Of a DNA stretch of 56,677 nucleotides, positions 44,011 through 52,727 are shown piece by piece; positions within the stretch are counted from its first letter, which is position 1, and each line of letters opens with the position of its first letter. Under the pieces are notes generated by a model. The model was not told the origin of the DNA and ran no database searches. It was given only the letters and a program-made list of their open reading frames with translations. Where the stretch lies: the NCBI RefSeq assembly GCF_003852515.1, contig NZ_QAJK01000154.1, positions 1 to 56,677 of the forward strand. The letters run 5' to 3'. Position numbers and translations under genes: made by a program. This DNA is from Variovorax sp. KBW07 (GTDB lineage Bacteria; Pseudomonadota; Gammaproteobacteria; Burkholderiales; Burkholderiaceae_C).

Positions 44011-44757
44011 TTACACCCAGAACAGGAGTTTTTCGGGAGTGGTCCCAAAAAAGCCGGACAAGGTGAGCCGCTCTCCATCGCTTGGCATGACCGAATGCGC
44101 CTGCGTGGTGCGGAAAATGATCAAATCGCCGACGCGGGGGGCAACTTCGAAATAGTCATTTCCCTTGCCGGCCAGCGCAGGGTCTCGCTCCTTGTAGATG
44201 CGAGTCTGCCCACCCGATTTGGGCGTCTTGAGGTAAATGTTCCACGCAAACTGCTCGCTGATTTGCGGCGCAAATGAAAGCCCGGTGTTTTCACCCGGCA
44301 TCCAGTCGCGATGGATCGGTGCTTCCGGCAACATGCGCACCGTGAAGTTCATCATGTTCCGGCCCTGGTGCTCGGCGACGGCATGGCCCAGGGAAAACAT
44401 CTTCGACGCCACTTCCTGGACGCGCGGGAAAAAATTGACGAGGGCAAGAATGCGCTCCTCGAATACTTTTTCAAAGATGCGTGCCCGGCGAAAATATTCG
44501 CCGTGATCCGATTTGAAGCGGAAAAAATTGGGGCCGAGCTTTCCTTTGCGGACGATATTGCCAGCCTTGTCGTCGCCCTCGTAATATTCGATGCCAATTT
44601 TGGAAATGGCATGCGATATCAGGTCGACCTGATATTCCTGTAGAAAATTCTCGAACCGCAAACCTGCCCGGTCGCCCATTGAGAATTTATGTATCGCCGC
44701 GAGGTTCGGCGTCGTGCGGTTGATATCCTCAACCACCCATTTCGTTAACTCTGCCAT
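44011..44757 (-). CDS. 2-oxoglutarate/Fe(II)-dependent oxygenase
   Basis: A 248-residue non-haem iron enzyme. The iron triad is visible as IHRDW (His and Asp, H-x-D) near residue 149 and AHSVMPSDGER near 221, whose Arg nine residues after the His fits the 2-oxoglutarate salt bridge. A QTRIY segment and GDLIIF support the double-stranded beta-helix fold. It resembles amino-acid or peptidyl hydroxylases, but the substrate is unknown. Two ATGs are adjacent; the second (44757) has AGAGG at a better distance, the first would start at 44760. It sits between a Crp/Fnr-type regulator and azlCD on one strand. Confidence 0.85.
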   Translation of the reverse strand: MAELTKWVVEDINRTTPNLAAIHKFSMGDRAGLRFENFLQEYQVDLISHAISKIGIEYYEGDDKAGNIVRKGKLGPNFFRFKSDHGEYFRRARIFEKVFEERILALVNFFPRVQEVASKMFSLGHAVAEHQGRNMMNFTVRMLPEAPIHRDWMPGENTGLSFAPQISEQFAWNIYLKTPKSGGQTRIYKERDPALAGKGNDYFEVAPRVGDLIIFRTTQAHSVMPSDGERLTLSGFFGTTPEKLLFWV

Positions 44758-44810
44758 CATTTCCTCTTGGATTGTGAGGAGAATAATGGCGCCTGGTTAG
44801 GGTTTTCGTG

Positions 44811-44824
44811 GTATCCAGCGATAC
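44811..44824. promoter_or_regulatory. Candidate operator GTATC-N4-GATAC before the oxygenase gene
   Basis: A perfect 5-4-5 inverted repeat in the 73-base gap between the regulator and oxygenase genes. The arm length and spacing are those of Crp/Fnr-family sites. It could be the target of the adjacent regulator. Confidence 0.45.
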
Positions 44825-44830
44825 AGAAAG

Positions 44831-45541
44831 CTAACTATTTTTGTAATGCAAACGGCGTAGTGCGGAAACATCATGGATGATGACCTGCTTGGCCCGTGTT
44901 TCGATGACGCCTTCTTTCGACAGCAGGTTCAGCGTTCTTGTCACGGTGACCCGACTCAATGCGGTCATTGCCGCAATTTTCTCGTGCGTTAAATCGACTT
45001 GAAAATTTCTTGATTCCTGCGCTGAAGGAAAATCGCTGTTCGATTGCAATCGCGCAATACGCAATAGCAAATCGACCACCCGCTCTTTGGGGGCCGCCGA
45101 TGCAACGCCCGCAAGCTTTTCAACAACCATCTTGTTCTTGAAGCCCAGCAGTTGAATGAGCGAGGCCGCAAGCTCGGGCATGGTGGAAAACTTCTGGGTA
45201 ATGTCCGCCGGCAGGTAGCGGCTAAGGATGGCGGGCGCAACCACCCGCGTCGTGGTCGGACGAGGCCTGTTGGCAAATGCCGGGCCTTCACCAAAAATCG
45301 CGCCCGGCCCGAATATCTCGAGCAGGAATTCGGCGCCATTGCTTCGCTGGATCGTCGAATGAACGAATCCGGACCGAAGAAGATAAAAATAACTGTGCCG
45401 CTCGCCTTCCCGGGCGAGCACGTCTCCAGCCGCCAGGCTGACGACATTGCCCAGGTGAGTGGCTTCGATCCATGGGGTCGAGAGCGCCAGGGAGGCGTCC
45501 CAACTCGCATAGGCCGAAGATTCGGAATTTATTCTTTTCAT
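44831..45541 (-). CDS. Crp/Fnr-family transcriptional regulator without cysteines
   Basis: A 236-residue regulator. A cyclic-nucleotide-binding-type beta-roll covers about residues 25-140, a dimer helix follows, and a Crp-type helix-turn-helix near 185-215 reads THEKIAAMTALSRVTVTRTLN. There is no Cys in the whole protein, so an Fnr-type iron-sulfur sensor is excluded; the residues of a cAMP pocket are not clearly conserved either. It is the first gene of the oxygenase-AzlCD cassette. Third positions are less GC-biased than in its neighbours, as in the oxygenase gene. Confidence 0.85.
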   Translation of the reverse strand: MKRINSESSAYASWDASLALSTPWIEATHLGNVVSLAAGDVLAREGERHSYFYLLRSGFVHSTIQRSNGAEFLLEIFGPGAIFGEGPAFANRPRPTTTRVVAPAILSRYLPADITQKFSTMPELAASLIQLLGFKNKMVVEKLAGVASAAPKERVVDLLLRIARLQSNSDFPSAQESRNFQVDLTHEKIAAMTALSRVTVTRTLNLLSKEGVIETRAKQVIIHDVSALRRLHYKNS

Positions 45542-45643
45542 TCAGAAGGCCGCGGCCATTGAACTGCAGGAAGGGAGTGTGGCGCCGGCTTCGTCGGGCG
45601 AACAACGAACTTGTGCATGGCAAGGTGGCCGTGCGAAGACCCG

Positions 45644-46294
45644 CTAGGTCGTCGTCTCGTCGAGCGTGTGGCCGGCGGCCTGGGCCAGGTGGGCGGTGTC
45701 GCTCCAGCCCACGAGGCTGAAGCCCTCGGGCGTCCACAGCATGCGGTTGATGGCCGCGTTGCCGAGCTGCCAGGTGCGCGGCGCCTGCAGGGCCTGGCGG
45801 GTGGCCGCGCGGTACAGCACGTCCATCACGCCGCCGTGCGCAACCAGCGTTACCAGTTCGCCCGGATGGCGCGCCGCCAGCTCAGAGGCCACGCCCGTGA
45901 TGCGGTCGCGGAACGTCAGCAGGCTCTCGCCGCCGACCGGTTCGAACTCGGGGTCGCGCTCGCGCCAGCGCCTGGCTTCTTCGGGCTTCATCGCCTCGAT
46001 CTCCGCGAAGCTCATGCCCTCCAGGTCGCCGAATGCGCGTTCGCGCAGCCGCGGCTCGGACTGCACCGCCAGCCCGTGGGGCTTGGCGATGGCCTCGGCG
46101 GTTTGCCAGGCGCGCGAAAGGTCGCTGGCGTAGATGACGCCGATGGGCTCGTCGGCCAGCGCCTGGCCGGTGCGCTCGGCCTGCCACAGGCCGGTGGCGT
46201 TCAGGCCGATGTCGATGTGCCCCTGGATGCGGGTGCCGACATTCCAGGCGGTTTCGCCGTGGCGAACGGCGATCAAACGGGTGATTTCTTCCAT
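45644..46294 (-). CDS. Histidine phosphatase family protein (phosphoglycerate mutase-like)
   Basis: A 216-residue member of the branch-1 histidine phosphatases. The phospho-His is in RHGETAWN near residue 11, with Arg60-region SDLSRAWQTA, the acid residue in RAFGDLEG near 88 and the second His in LVAHGGVMD near 152. The family covers cobalamin, phosphoglycerate and nucleotide phosphatases, and the substrate is not readable here. A TAGAAT hexamer ends 8 bases before the ATG. Confidence 0.88.
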   Translation of the reverse strand: MEEITRLIAVRHGETAWNVGTRIQGHIDIGLNATGLWQAERTGQALADEPIGVIYASDLSRAWQTAEAIAKPHGLAVQSEPRLRERAFGDLEGMSFAEIEAMKPEEARRWRERDPEFEPVGGESLLTFRDRITGVASELAARHPGELVTLVAHGGVMDVLYRAATRQALQAPRTWQLGNAAINRMLWTPEGFSLVGWSDTAHLAQAAGHTLDETTT

Positions 46295-46302
46295 CCGCGG
46301 GG

Positions 46303-46308
46303 ATTCTA
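46303..46308 (-). promoter_or_regulatory. -10-like hexamer before the histidine phosphatase gene
   Basis: On minus, TAGAAT ends 8 bases before the ATG. No ribosome site is present, so the message may be leaderless or nearly so. Confidence 0.4.
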
Positions 46309-46326
46309 GAAGCGCGCTGCCCGCTT

Positions 46327-46962
46327 CTATTTCTTCGCGGTCGGCGGGTTCAGGTCGATGTTCACCCGGCGCTCGCCCTGCGGCGGATTGGGAAAGCCCT
46401 GCAGGGCCGCCTGGAACATCACCGGCAGGATGGCCGTGCTCGAGTTGTAGGGGCCGTCGTTGCGGGCCCGCGTTTCGTATACCACGCGGTTGCTGCCCAC
46501 TTCGCGCAGCACGATGCTCACTTCGCGCTCGTACCAGGGGTTGGCCGCGGGCGGCATGAACGCCGGGCCGCCGTACCAGCCACTGCCGTAGAAGCGGCGG
46601 CCATGGCCGTAGTAGCCGCCGTAGCCGTAGCCGCCATAACCCCAGGGGCCGTCGAACAGCCAGGGGTCGGCCCAGGGCGAGAGGCCGGCGGTCACGCGGG
46701 CGCCGATCTGCGCGGTGTATTGCGGCCTGGCGTCGTCGCGGCGCAGGCCGACCTTCTCGAGCGCGGCGGCGGCCATGGCTTCGAGCGATTCCTGGCGGGC
46801 GGTGTCGGCCTGCTGCGAAGGCAGGCGGTCGAAGCGGTAGGTGGCGCCGGGCGCCACGGCGCCGAGCGAAGAAAAACTCTTCACGTCGCTGTCGACCACC
46901 CAGGAGGTGGCGCAGCCCGACAGGGTTGCTACCAGAAGAAGAGCGTAAAGCGCACGTTTCAT
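46327..46962 (-). CDS. DUF4136 lipoprotein
   Basis: A 211-residue lipoprotein with the lipobox LSGC (acyl Cys at 17). The DUF4136 domain fills the mature part and contains a Gly/Tyr-rich loop (GYGGYGYGGYYG) near residue 107. The C terminus ends in NIDLNPPTAKK. The function is unknown; such proteins lie in the periplasm or outer membrane. GGAG is 7 bases before the ATG. The upstream part of the frame is not coding. Confidence 0.85.
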   Translation of the reverse strand: MKRALYALLLVATLSGCATSWVVDSDVKSFSSLGAVAPGATYRFDRLPSQQADTARQESLEAMAAAALEKVGLRRDDARPQYTAQIGARVTAGLSPWADPWLFDGPWGYGGYGYGGYYGHGRRFYGSGWYGGPAFMPPAANPWYEREVSIVLREVGSNRVVYETRARNDGPYNSSTAILPVMFQAALQGFPNPPQGERRVNIDLNPPTAKK

Positions 46963-47008
46963 GAGGGTCTCCGGGCCAGGTGCCCAAAATTCCCCTGGGT
47001 TGCCCGAA

Positions 47009-47941
47009 TCAGCCCTGGACGATGCGCAGGGCCGAGGGTGCCTGGGAGAGCAGGTCGAAAGAGGGCGTGTCGAAGGCCTTGTCGCCGTCGTCATCCGCCA
47101 CGCCCGTCGCCTTCAGACCCTTGAAATCGTGCCGCGTTCCGTCGAGCAGGTGAGAAGGCACCACGTTCTGCAGCGCGGTGAACATGTTCTCCACACGGCC
47201 CGGGTATTTCTTGTCCCACTCGCGCAGCATTTCGCCGACCTGCTTGCGCTGCAGGTTTTCCTGGCTGCCGCACAGCGTGCAGGGAATGATCGGGAATTGC
47301 CGGTGCTGGGCCCAGCGCACGGTGTCTTTTTCAGCCACGTAGGCCAGCGGGCGGATCACGATGTGCTTGCCGTCGTCGCTCACCAGCTTGGGCGGCATGC
47401 TCTTGAGCTTGCCGGCGAAGAACATGTTGAGGAAGAAGGTCTGCAGCATGTCGTCGCGGTGGTGGCCCAGCGCGACCTTGGTGGCGCCCAGTTCGTCGGC
47501 CACGCGGTACAGGATGCCGCGGCGCAGCCGGCTGCACAGGCCGCAGGTGGTCTTGCCCTCGGGAATGACGCGCTTGACGATGCTGTAGGTGTCCTGGTTC
47601 TCGATGTGGAAGTCCACGCCCAGGTCGCTCAGGTATTTGGGCAGCACTTCTTCGGGAAAGCCGGGCTGCTTCTGGTCGAGGTTGACCGCCACGATGTCGA
47701 AGTGGATCGGTGCGCGGGCCTTCAGCTTGAGCAGGATGTCGAGCAGCGCGTAGCTGTCTTTTCCGCCCGAGACGCAGACCATGACCTTGTCGCCCTCTTC
47801 GATCATGTTGTAGTCGACGATGGCACGGCCGACCTCGCGGCACAGGCGCTTTTCGAGCTTGTGCGTCTCGCGTTCGATCTTCAGGGAATTGGCAGTGGCG
47901 TCGGCGGCGGCGGGCGCCTCGTCGATCCAGACGGCGTTCAT
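47009..47941 (-). CDS. ttcA: tRNA 2-thiocytidine biosynthesis protein TtcA
   Basis: An ATP-dependent enzyme with an iron-sulfur cluster that thiolates C32 of some tRNAs, 310 residues. The PP-loop SGGKDS is near residue 59. The cluster motif CGLC is near 135 and a second CTLC pair is near 226. ATG 47941 opens [10 protein letters not shown], a normal short extension before the core. miaB, a second tRNA-modifying iron-sulfur enzyme, is also in this window but unlinked. Confidence 0.95.
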   Translation of the reverse strand: MNAVWIDEAPAAADATANSLKIERETHKLEKRLCREVGRAIVDYNMIEEGDKVMVCVSGGKDSYALLDILLKLKARAPIHFDIVAVNLDQKQPGFPEEVLPKYLSDLGVDFHIENQDTYSIVKRVIPEGKTTCGLCSRLRRGILYRVADELGATKVALGHHRDDMLQTFFLNMFFAGKLKSMPPKLVSDDGKHIVIRPLAYVAEKDTVRWAQHRQFPIIPCTLCGSQENLQRKQVGEMLREWDKKYPGRVENMFTALQNVVPSHLLDGTRHDFKGLKATGVADDDGDKAFDTPSFDLLSQAPSALRIVQG

Positions 47942-48003
47942 GGGCAGGCTACTTCGGGGAGTCGGGGGAAGGCGTCGATTGTCCCCGATCCCCATTCCGC
48001 ACG

Positions 48004-48936
48004 CTACGCGGCGGGAAAGGCGGTGCGCATGGCCTCCACGAAGAGCCGCAGCTTGGCCGGGTAGAAGCGCGCGTACGGGTACACCATGTACACGGGCGCG
48101 GCGGCCGCGTGCCATTGCGGCGCCAGGTGCAGCAGCCGTCCGTCCGCGAGCTCCTCGGCCAGCATCCAGGTCGACAGCACGCCGACGCCCACGCCCAGCA
48201 CGGCCGCGCTGCGCAGCGCATTGAGGCTGTCGGTGATCATGCGCGGGCGGATCTGCACGCGGTACACCTCGCCGGTGGTTTCGTGGGTCAGCGCGATCTC
48301 GGTGCGGTAGAAGTTGCGCGCCGCCATCCAGGGCAGCGCTTCGAGGTCGCGGGCGTGCACGGGGAGCGCCGCCTCCTTGAAAAGAGACGGCGCACCGACC
48401 GCGATGCGCGGCACCTCGGACAGCCGGATCGCGACCACGCCCGGGTCGGTCACTTCGCCGACGCGGATGGCGCAGTCGACGCCCTCGGCAATGAAGTCGG
48501 GCGTGCGGTCCTGCGGGCCGTCGTGCAGCAGCCATTCGACGGTCATCTGCGGATAGCGGTGCAGGTACGCGGCCAGCGGCCCCACCAGCAACTGCTGCCC
48601 GAACACGTGCGGCGCCACCACGCGCAGCCGGCCTTCGGGGTGGTCGCCCACGCCCCGCAGTTCGGCCTCGAAGGCGCTCCAGCTCAGGATCAGTTCCTTG
48701 GCGCGGTGGAAGCAGCGCTCGCCGTCTTCGGTGAGCTTCATGGCGTGGGTGGAGCGCTGCAGCAGGCGCACGCCCAGGGAGCGCTCCAGTGCCTGCAGCC
48801 GCCGGCTCACGGTGGGCTGGGTGGTGCCCATCTGCGCGGCCGCGGCCGAAAGGCTGCCGGCCTCGACGATGTGCACGAAGGTCTGCATCAGCTCGATGCG
48901 GTCGACCGAGGGCGGGGCAGAAAGCGGCGTGGTCAT
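48004..48936 (-). CDS. LysR-family transcriptional regulator
   Basis: A 310-residue LysR regulator with an N-terminal winged helix ([24 protein letters not shown] near residue 33) and a periplasmic-binding-like effector domain. It is divergent from the MFS exporter gene, whose expression it probably controls. The effector is unknown. A TTGAACAATTGATAT stretch in the 100-base gap could hold its binding site. Confidence 0.88.
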   Translation of the reverse strand: MTTPLSAPPSVDRIELMQTFVHIVEAGSLSAAAAQMGTTQPTVSRRLQALERSLGVRLLQRSTHAMKLTEDGERCFHRAKELILSWSAFEAELRGVGDHPEGRLRVVAPHVFGQQLLVGPLAAYLHRYPQMTVEWLLHDGPQDRTPDFIAEGVDCAIRVGEVTDPGVVAIRLSEVPRIAVGAPSLFKEAALPVHARDLEALPWMAARNFYRTEIALTHETTGEVYRVQIRPRMITDSLNALRSAAVLGVGVGVLSTWMLAEELADGRLLHLAPQWHAAAAPVYMVYPYARFYPAKLRLFVEAMRTAFPAA

Positions 48937-49036
48937 GCGTCAAGCGTATATCAATTGTTCAAACCGTGGGACTACCTTGGCGCGCCTTCGCCCCGCACAC
49001 TTCAACCCTTGCTTTCATGACCTAAGGGTTAACGCC

Positions 49037-50260
49037 ATGTCTTCCATTCAAAAAACGCATGATGGGCTGCCTAACTCGCTGATCCTCCTGCTCGCCGCCA
49101 GCGCCGGGTTCGCCGTGGCGGCGCTCTACTACAGCCAGCCCATGCTCGGCGAACTGGGGCCGGACATCGGCGCTTCCGCGCGCAGCGTCGGCTTCGTGCC
49201 CACGCTCACGCAACTGGGCTATGCGCTGGGCATCCTGCTGCTGGCACCGCTGGGCGACCGCTTCGACCGGCGCCGCATCATCCTGGCCAAGGCCTCGGTG
49301 CTGGTGCTGGCGCTGCTGGCCGCGGCTTTTTCGCCGTCGGTCGGGCCGCTGCTGCTGGCCAGCCTCGTCATCGGCCTGACCGCCACGCTGGCGCAGGACG
49401 TGGTGCCAGCCGCCGCCACGCTGGCGCCCGAGGCGCACCGCGGCAAGGTCGTCGGCACGGTCATGACGGGGCTGCTGCTGGGCATCCTGCTGTCGCGGGT
49501 GCTGAGCGGCTTCGTGGCCGAGCATTTCGGCTGGCGCGCGATGTTCGCGGTCGCGGCGGCCAGCATCGCGTTCATTGGTGTTGCCGCGGCGCGCGGCCTG
49601 CCGCACCTGCGTCCGACCACGCAGCTGGGCTACGGCGCGCTGCTGGGCTCGCTGGCCCAGCTGTGGCGCAAGCACGGCGCGCTGCGCCGCGCCACCTTCG
49701 CGCAGGGCCTGCTGTCGATCGGCTTCAGTGCGTTCTGGTCGACGCTGGCCGTCATGCTGCATGGCGCGCCGTTCCACCTGGGCAGCGCGGCAGCCGGCGC
49801 TTTCGGGCTGGCCGGTGCGGCGGGTGCGCTGGCCGCGCCCATCGCCGGACGCATCGCGGACCGCCGCGGGCCGGAGCTGGTGATCCGCCTGGGCGCGGTG
49901 CTGGTGGTGCTGTCGTTCGCCGCGATGCTGCTGGCACCGCTCATGGCGCCGGCTGCCCGGCTCGGGCTCATCGTGGCCAGCGCGATCGGTTTCGACTTCG
50001 GCCTGCAGGCCGCGCTGATCGCGCACCAGACCGTCGTCTACGGCATCGACCCCGGTGCGCGCAGCCGGCTCAACGCGGTGTTCTTCACCGGCGTGTTCAT
50101 CGGCATGGCGGCGGGCTCGGCGCTGGGCGCCCTGGTGCTGGCGCAGTGGGGATGGTCGGGCGTGGCCTTGCTGGCCACGCTGTCGGCGCTCGGCGCGCTG
50201 GCCGTGCGCATGTGGCCGGCCGCGGCCAAGCCCGCGGCGGCCTGCTGCTCAGCGGCCTGA
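49037..50260 (+). CDS. MFS transporter (DHA1-like drug or metabolite exporter)
   Basis: A 407-residue transporter with twelve membrane helices. The MFS signature GDRFDRRRI is in the loop after helix 2 near residue 74. The general style is that of sugar-efflux or multidrug DHA1 exporters. ATG 49037 was chosen; the frame upstream is antisense to the LysR gene. The tail ends with a CC pair. It is divergent from the LysR gene, a common regulator-exporter arrangement. Confidence 0.88.
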   Translation: MSSIQKTHDGLPNSLILLLAASAGFAVAALYYSQPMLGELGPDIGASARSVGFVPTLTQLGYALGILLLAPLGDRFDRRRIILAKASVLVLALLAAAFSPSVGPLLLASLVIGLTATLAQDVVPAAATLAPEAHRGKVVGTVMTGLLLGILLSRVLSGFVAEHFGWRAMFAVAAASIAFIGVAAARGLPHLRPTTQLGYGALLGSLAQLWRKHGALRRATFAQGLLSIGFSAFWSTLAVMLHGAPFHLGSAAAGAFGLAGAAGALAAPIAGRIADRRGPELVIRLGAVLVVLSFAAMLLAPLMAPAARLGLIVASAIGFDFGLQAALIAHQTVVYGIDPGARSRLNAVFFTGVFIGMAAGSALGALVLAQWGWSGVALLATLSALGALAVRMWPAAAKPAAACCSAA

Positions 50261-50289
50261 ACCGTTCAGGCGCTCAAGCGATCAGGCAT

Positions 50290-50682
50290 TCACCACTCGC
50301 CGGCTTCCATGCGGATTGCCACTTCGCAGTCGTCGAAGATCTCGAGCTTGGCGATCTTCACGCGCACGCCCAGCACGCCGGGCAGCTGCAGCAGACGGTG
50401 CACCACTTTGCCGATCAGGCTTTCGAGCAGGTTCACGTGCTCGGCGGTGCACTCGTCGATGATGATCAGGCGCACCTTGCCGTAGTCGAGCACGTGGAAG
50501 ATGTCGTCGTCCTGCGGCAGCAGCGGCTGCTGGCCCAGGCTCAGTTCGGCATCGACCTGGATCGGCTGCGGCGCCACCTTCTCGTGGTCGAGGATGCCGA
50601 GGTTGGCATTGAAGCGCAGGCCCAGCAGGGTGAGGGTCTGGCGGCCGTGGGTGTGGGGGGAAGGCATGGTGGTGGTGCTCAC
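50290..50682 (-). CDS. folB: Dihydroneopterin aldolase
   Basis: A folate-pathway enzyme that cleaves dihydroneopterin to 6-hydroxymethyl-dihydropterin, about 130 residues. The core has GLRFNANLGILDHEK near residue 21, LDYGKV near 65 and the Glu of NLLESL near 85. The start could be the GTG at 50682 or the ATG at 50667; neither has a strong ribosome site. It lies 7 bases after the FolM-like reductase gene, which supports a pterin role for both. Confidence 0.9.
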   Translation of the reverse strand: MSTTTMPSPHTHGRQTLTLLGLRFNANLGILDHEKVAPQPIQVDAELSLGQQPLLPQDDDIFHVLDYGKVRLIIIDECTAEHVNLLESLIGKVVHRLLQLPGVLGVRVKIAKLEIFDDCEVAIRMEAGEW

Positions 50683-50689
50683 AGGTTCT

Positions 50690-51466
50690 TCACATGAGCG
50701 AGAAGTCGCGCTCGAATTTCATCAGGTGCTGGCCGCCGTCGACCAGCAGCGTGGTGCCGGTGATCGAGCTGTTTTCCAGCGCGAACTTCACCGTGGCCAC
50801 CACGTCGGCCGGGGTGGACGAGCGCCCCAGCGGCGACAGCTTGTGCAGCTGCGCGAACTTGTCGTCGTCCAGCATGTGGCTGGCCAGCGTGAGGCCGGGC
50901 GCCACGCCCACCACCCGCACGTGCGGCGCCAGCGCCAGCGCCAGCATCGGCGTGGCGGCTTCCAGCGCGGCCTTGGACAGCGTGTAGCTCAGGAAGTCGG
51001 GGTTCGGGTTCCACAGCTTCTGGTCGAGCAGGTGGACCACGGCGCCTTGCGTGTCGCGCGCCGCCAGGTGGTCGTGCAGCGCCTGCGCCAGCAGGATGGC
51101 CGCACCGGTGTTGCTGCGCGCATGGCGCTCCATGAGCGCGTAGCTGAAGCTCGCGGCCTCGTCGTGCTCGAACAGCGCGGCGCTGTGCACCACCGCATCG
51201 ACCGTGCGAAAGCGCGCGACCACGCGGGGCAGCAATGCGCGCGTGGCCTGTTCGTCTTCGAGGTCGGCCACGAACAGGGCCGAATCGCCCGACAGCGCGG
51301 CGCAGTCGGCCACCGTTTTCTCGGCATCCGCCAGCGAACTGCGGTAGTGCACCGCCACCTGCCAGCCACCCGCAGCCAGCGCCAGCGCGATCTCGCGGCC
51401 CAGCCGGCGGCCGGCCCCCGTGACAAGAACGGTGCGGCGGGTCGGGGAGGGAAAAGCGGCGCTCAT
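50690..51466 (-). CDS. folM: Short-chain reductase, FolM/pteridine reductase-like
   Basis: A 258-residue short-chain dehydrogenase. Its cofactor loop TGAGRRLGR fits the TGX3RXG pattern of FolM and pteridine reductases instead of the usual TGXXXGIG. The catalytic Tyr and Lys are in SYTLSKAAL near residue 170. FolM reduces dihydromonapterin and dihydrofolate. The adjacent folB supports this use. ATG 51466 was chosen as the family start; it is nearly divergent from midA. Confidence 0.8.
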   Translation of the reverse strand: MSAAFPSPTRRTVLVTGAGRRLGREIALALAAGGWQVAVHYRSSLADAEKTVADCAALSGDSALFVADLEDEQATRALLPRVVARFRTVDAVVHSAALFEHDEAASFSYALMERHARSNTGAAILLAQALHDHLAARDTQGAVVHLLDQKLWNPNPDFLSYTLSKAALEAATPMLALALAPHVRVVGVAPGLTLASHMLDDDKFAQLHKLSPLGRSSTPADVVATVKFALENSSITGTTLLVDGGQHLMKFERDFSLM

Positions 51467-51491
51467 GCGAAGAAGGGAAAGGGGACGGAGA

Positions 51492-51497
51492 GAGAAT
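51492..51497 (+). promoter_or_regulatory. -10-like hexamer before the midA GTG
   Basis: GAGAAT ends 6 bases before the GTG start. The hexamer is weak, but its position repeats that seen at other starts in this window and supports GTG 51504. Confidence 0.3.
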
Positions 51498-51503
51498 GGC
51501 GGG

Positions 51504-52616
51504 GTGACGACACAGACGCCGAACAGTTTACCCACCGCCCTCGATCACCTCATTGCCCGCGCCGTCGAACGCGCCGGCGGATGGATCGGGTTCGACCGCT
51601 TCATGGCGCTCGCCCTGTACGCGCCCGGCCTGGGCTACTACGCCAACAGCTCCGCCAAGTTCGGCCACATGCCGTCTTCGGGCAGCGATTTCGTGACGGC
51701 CCCCGAGCTCACGCCGATGTTCGGCCAGGCACTGGCGGCGCAGGTGGCGCAGGCGCTCGAAAAGACCGGCACCGACACGGTCTGGGAATTCGGCGCGGGC
51801 TCCGGCGCGCTGGCGGTGCAGCTGCTGCATGCGCTCGACGAAATGGGCCGAAGCGACGTGCGCTACCGCATCGTCGACCTGTCGGGCACCCTGCGCGAGC
51901 GGCAGCAGCAGGCGCTGGTGCGCTATGCGGACCGGGTCGAATGGCTGGGCGAACTGCCCGGGTCGATGCAGGGCGTGGTGGTCGGCAACGAAGTGCTCGA
52001 CGCGATGCCGGTGCAGTTGCTGGCGCGCGTTGGTGGCCAGTGGTTCGAGCGTGGCGTGGTGCGCAATGCGCAGGGCGACGGCTGGGCCTGGGCCGACCGC
52101 GCCACCGGCCTGCGTCCCCCGGTCGAGGTGGTCGGCGCGCACGACTACCTGACGGAAATCCATCCCCAGGCCCAGGCCTTCATCGCCACGCTGGCCGACC
52201 GCCTGGACAAGGGCGCGGCCTTTCTCATCGACTACGGTTTCCCCGAGAGCGAGTACTACCACCCGCAGCGCCACATGGGCACGGTGATGTGCCACCGCGC
52301 CCACCAGGCCGATGGCGACCCGCTGGCCGACGTGGGCTACAAGGACATCACCGCGCACGTCGACTTCACCGGCATCGCGCTGGCGGGGCAGGACGCGGGG
52401 CTGGAGGTGCTGGGCTACACCAGCCAGGCGCGCTTTCTGCTGAACTGCGGCCTGCTGTCGAAGATGGAGCAGGGCACCACCGCGCAACGCGCGATGGCGG
52501 CGCGGCTGATTCACGAGCACGAAATGGGTGAGCTGTTCAAGGTGGTCGGCTTCGCGGTCGGCGAGCCCTGGGACGCGATGGGCTTTGCCGAAGGCGACCG
52601 CAGCCACACGCTGTGA
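51504..52616 (+). CDS. MidA/NDUFAF7-like SAM-dependent methyltransferase
   Basis: A 370-residue class I methyltransferase of the DUF185 family, whose mitochondrial member methylates an Arg of complex I subunit NDUFS2. The SAM loop WEFGAGSGALAVQLL is near residue 95, with NEVLDAMPVQL near 162 and FLIDYGFPE near 240. The GTG start was chosen over the longer frame because that frame overlaps the divergent gene. Whether it acts on NuoD in bacteria is an inference; no nuo gene is here. Confidence 0.88.
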   Translation: MTTQTPNSLPTALDHLIARAVERAGGWIGFDRFMALALYAPGLGYYANSSAKFGHMPSSGSDFVTAPELTPMFGQALAAQVAQALEKTGTDTVWEFGAGSGALAVQLLHALDEMGRSDVRYRIVDLSGTLRERQQQALVRYADRVEWLGELPGSMQGVVVGNEVLDAMPVQLLARVGGQWFERGVVRNAQGDGWAWADRATGLRPPVEVVGAHDYLTEIHPQAQAFIATLADRLDKGAAFLIDYGFPESEYYHPQRHMGTVMCHRAHQADGDPLADVGYKDITAHVDFTGIALAGQDAGLEVLGYTSQARFLLNCGLLSKMEQGTTAQRAMAARLIHEHEMGELFKVVGFAVGEPWDAMGFAEGDRSHTL

Positions 52617-52692
52617 AACCCCGATGGGGAGCGAGACCCGGGGTGGCCCGAGGGGCGCGTGAGCGGGTCATAAGCTAGCAACGAAGAGTTCG

Positions 52693-52721
52693 TTGGAGAA
52701 CGGCGCAGCGGCCCCTACATT
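52693..52721 (+). promoter_or_regulatory. Promoter of the TauD-type operon
   Basis: TTGGAG (52693-52698) and TACATT (52716-52721) are 17 bases apart. The -10 ends 6 bases before the ATG, so the predicted start coincides with the start codon. This is the best-formed of the leaderless-type promoters in the window. Confidence 0.6.
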
Positions 52722-52727
52722 CGCGGC

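Noticed and set aside
51420-51503. Longer midA start at 51420
   Set aside because: It would overlap the start of the divergent folM-like gene and adds an Arg/Gly-rich stretch not seen in the family.
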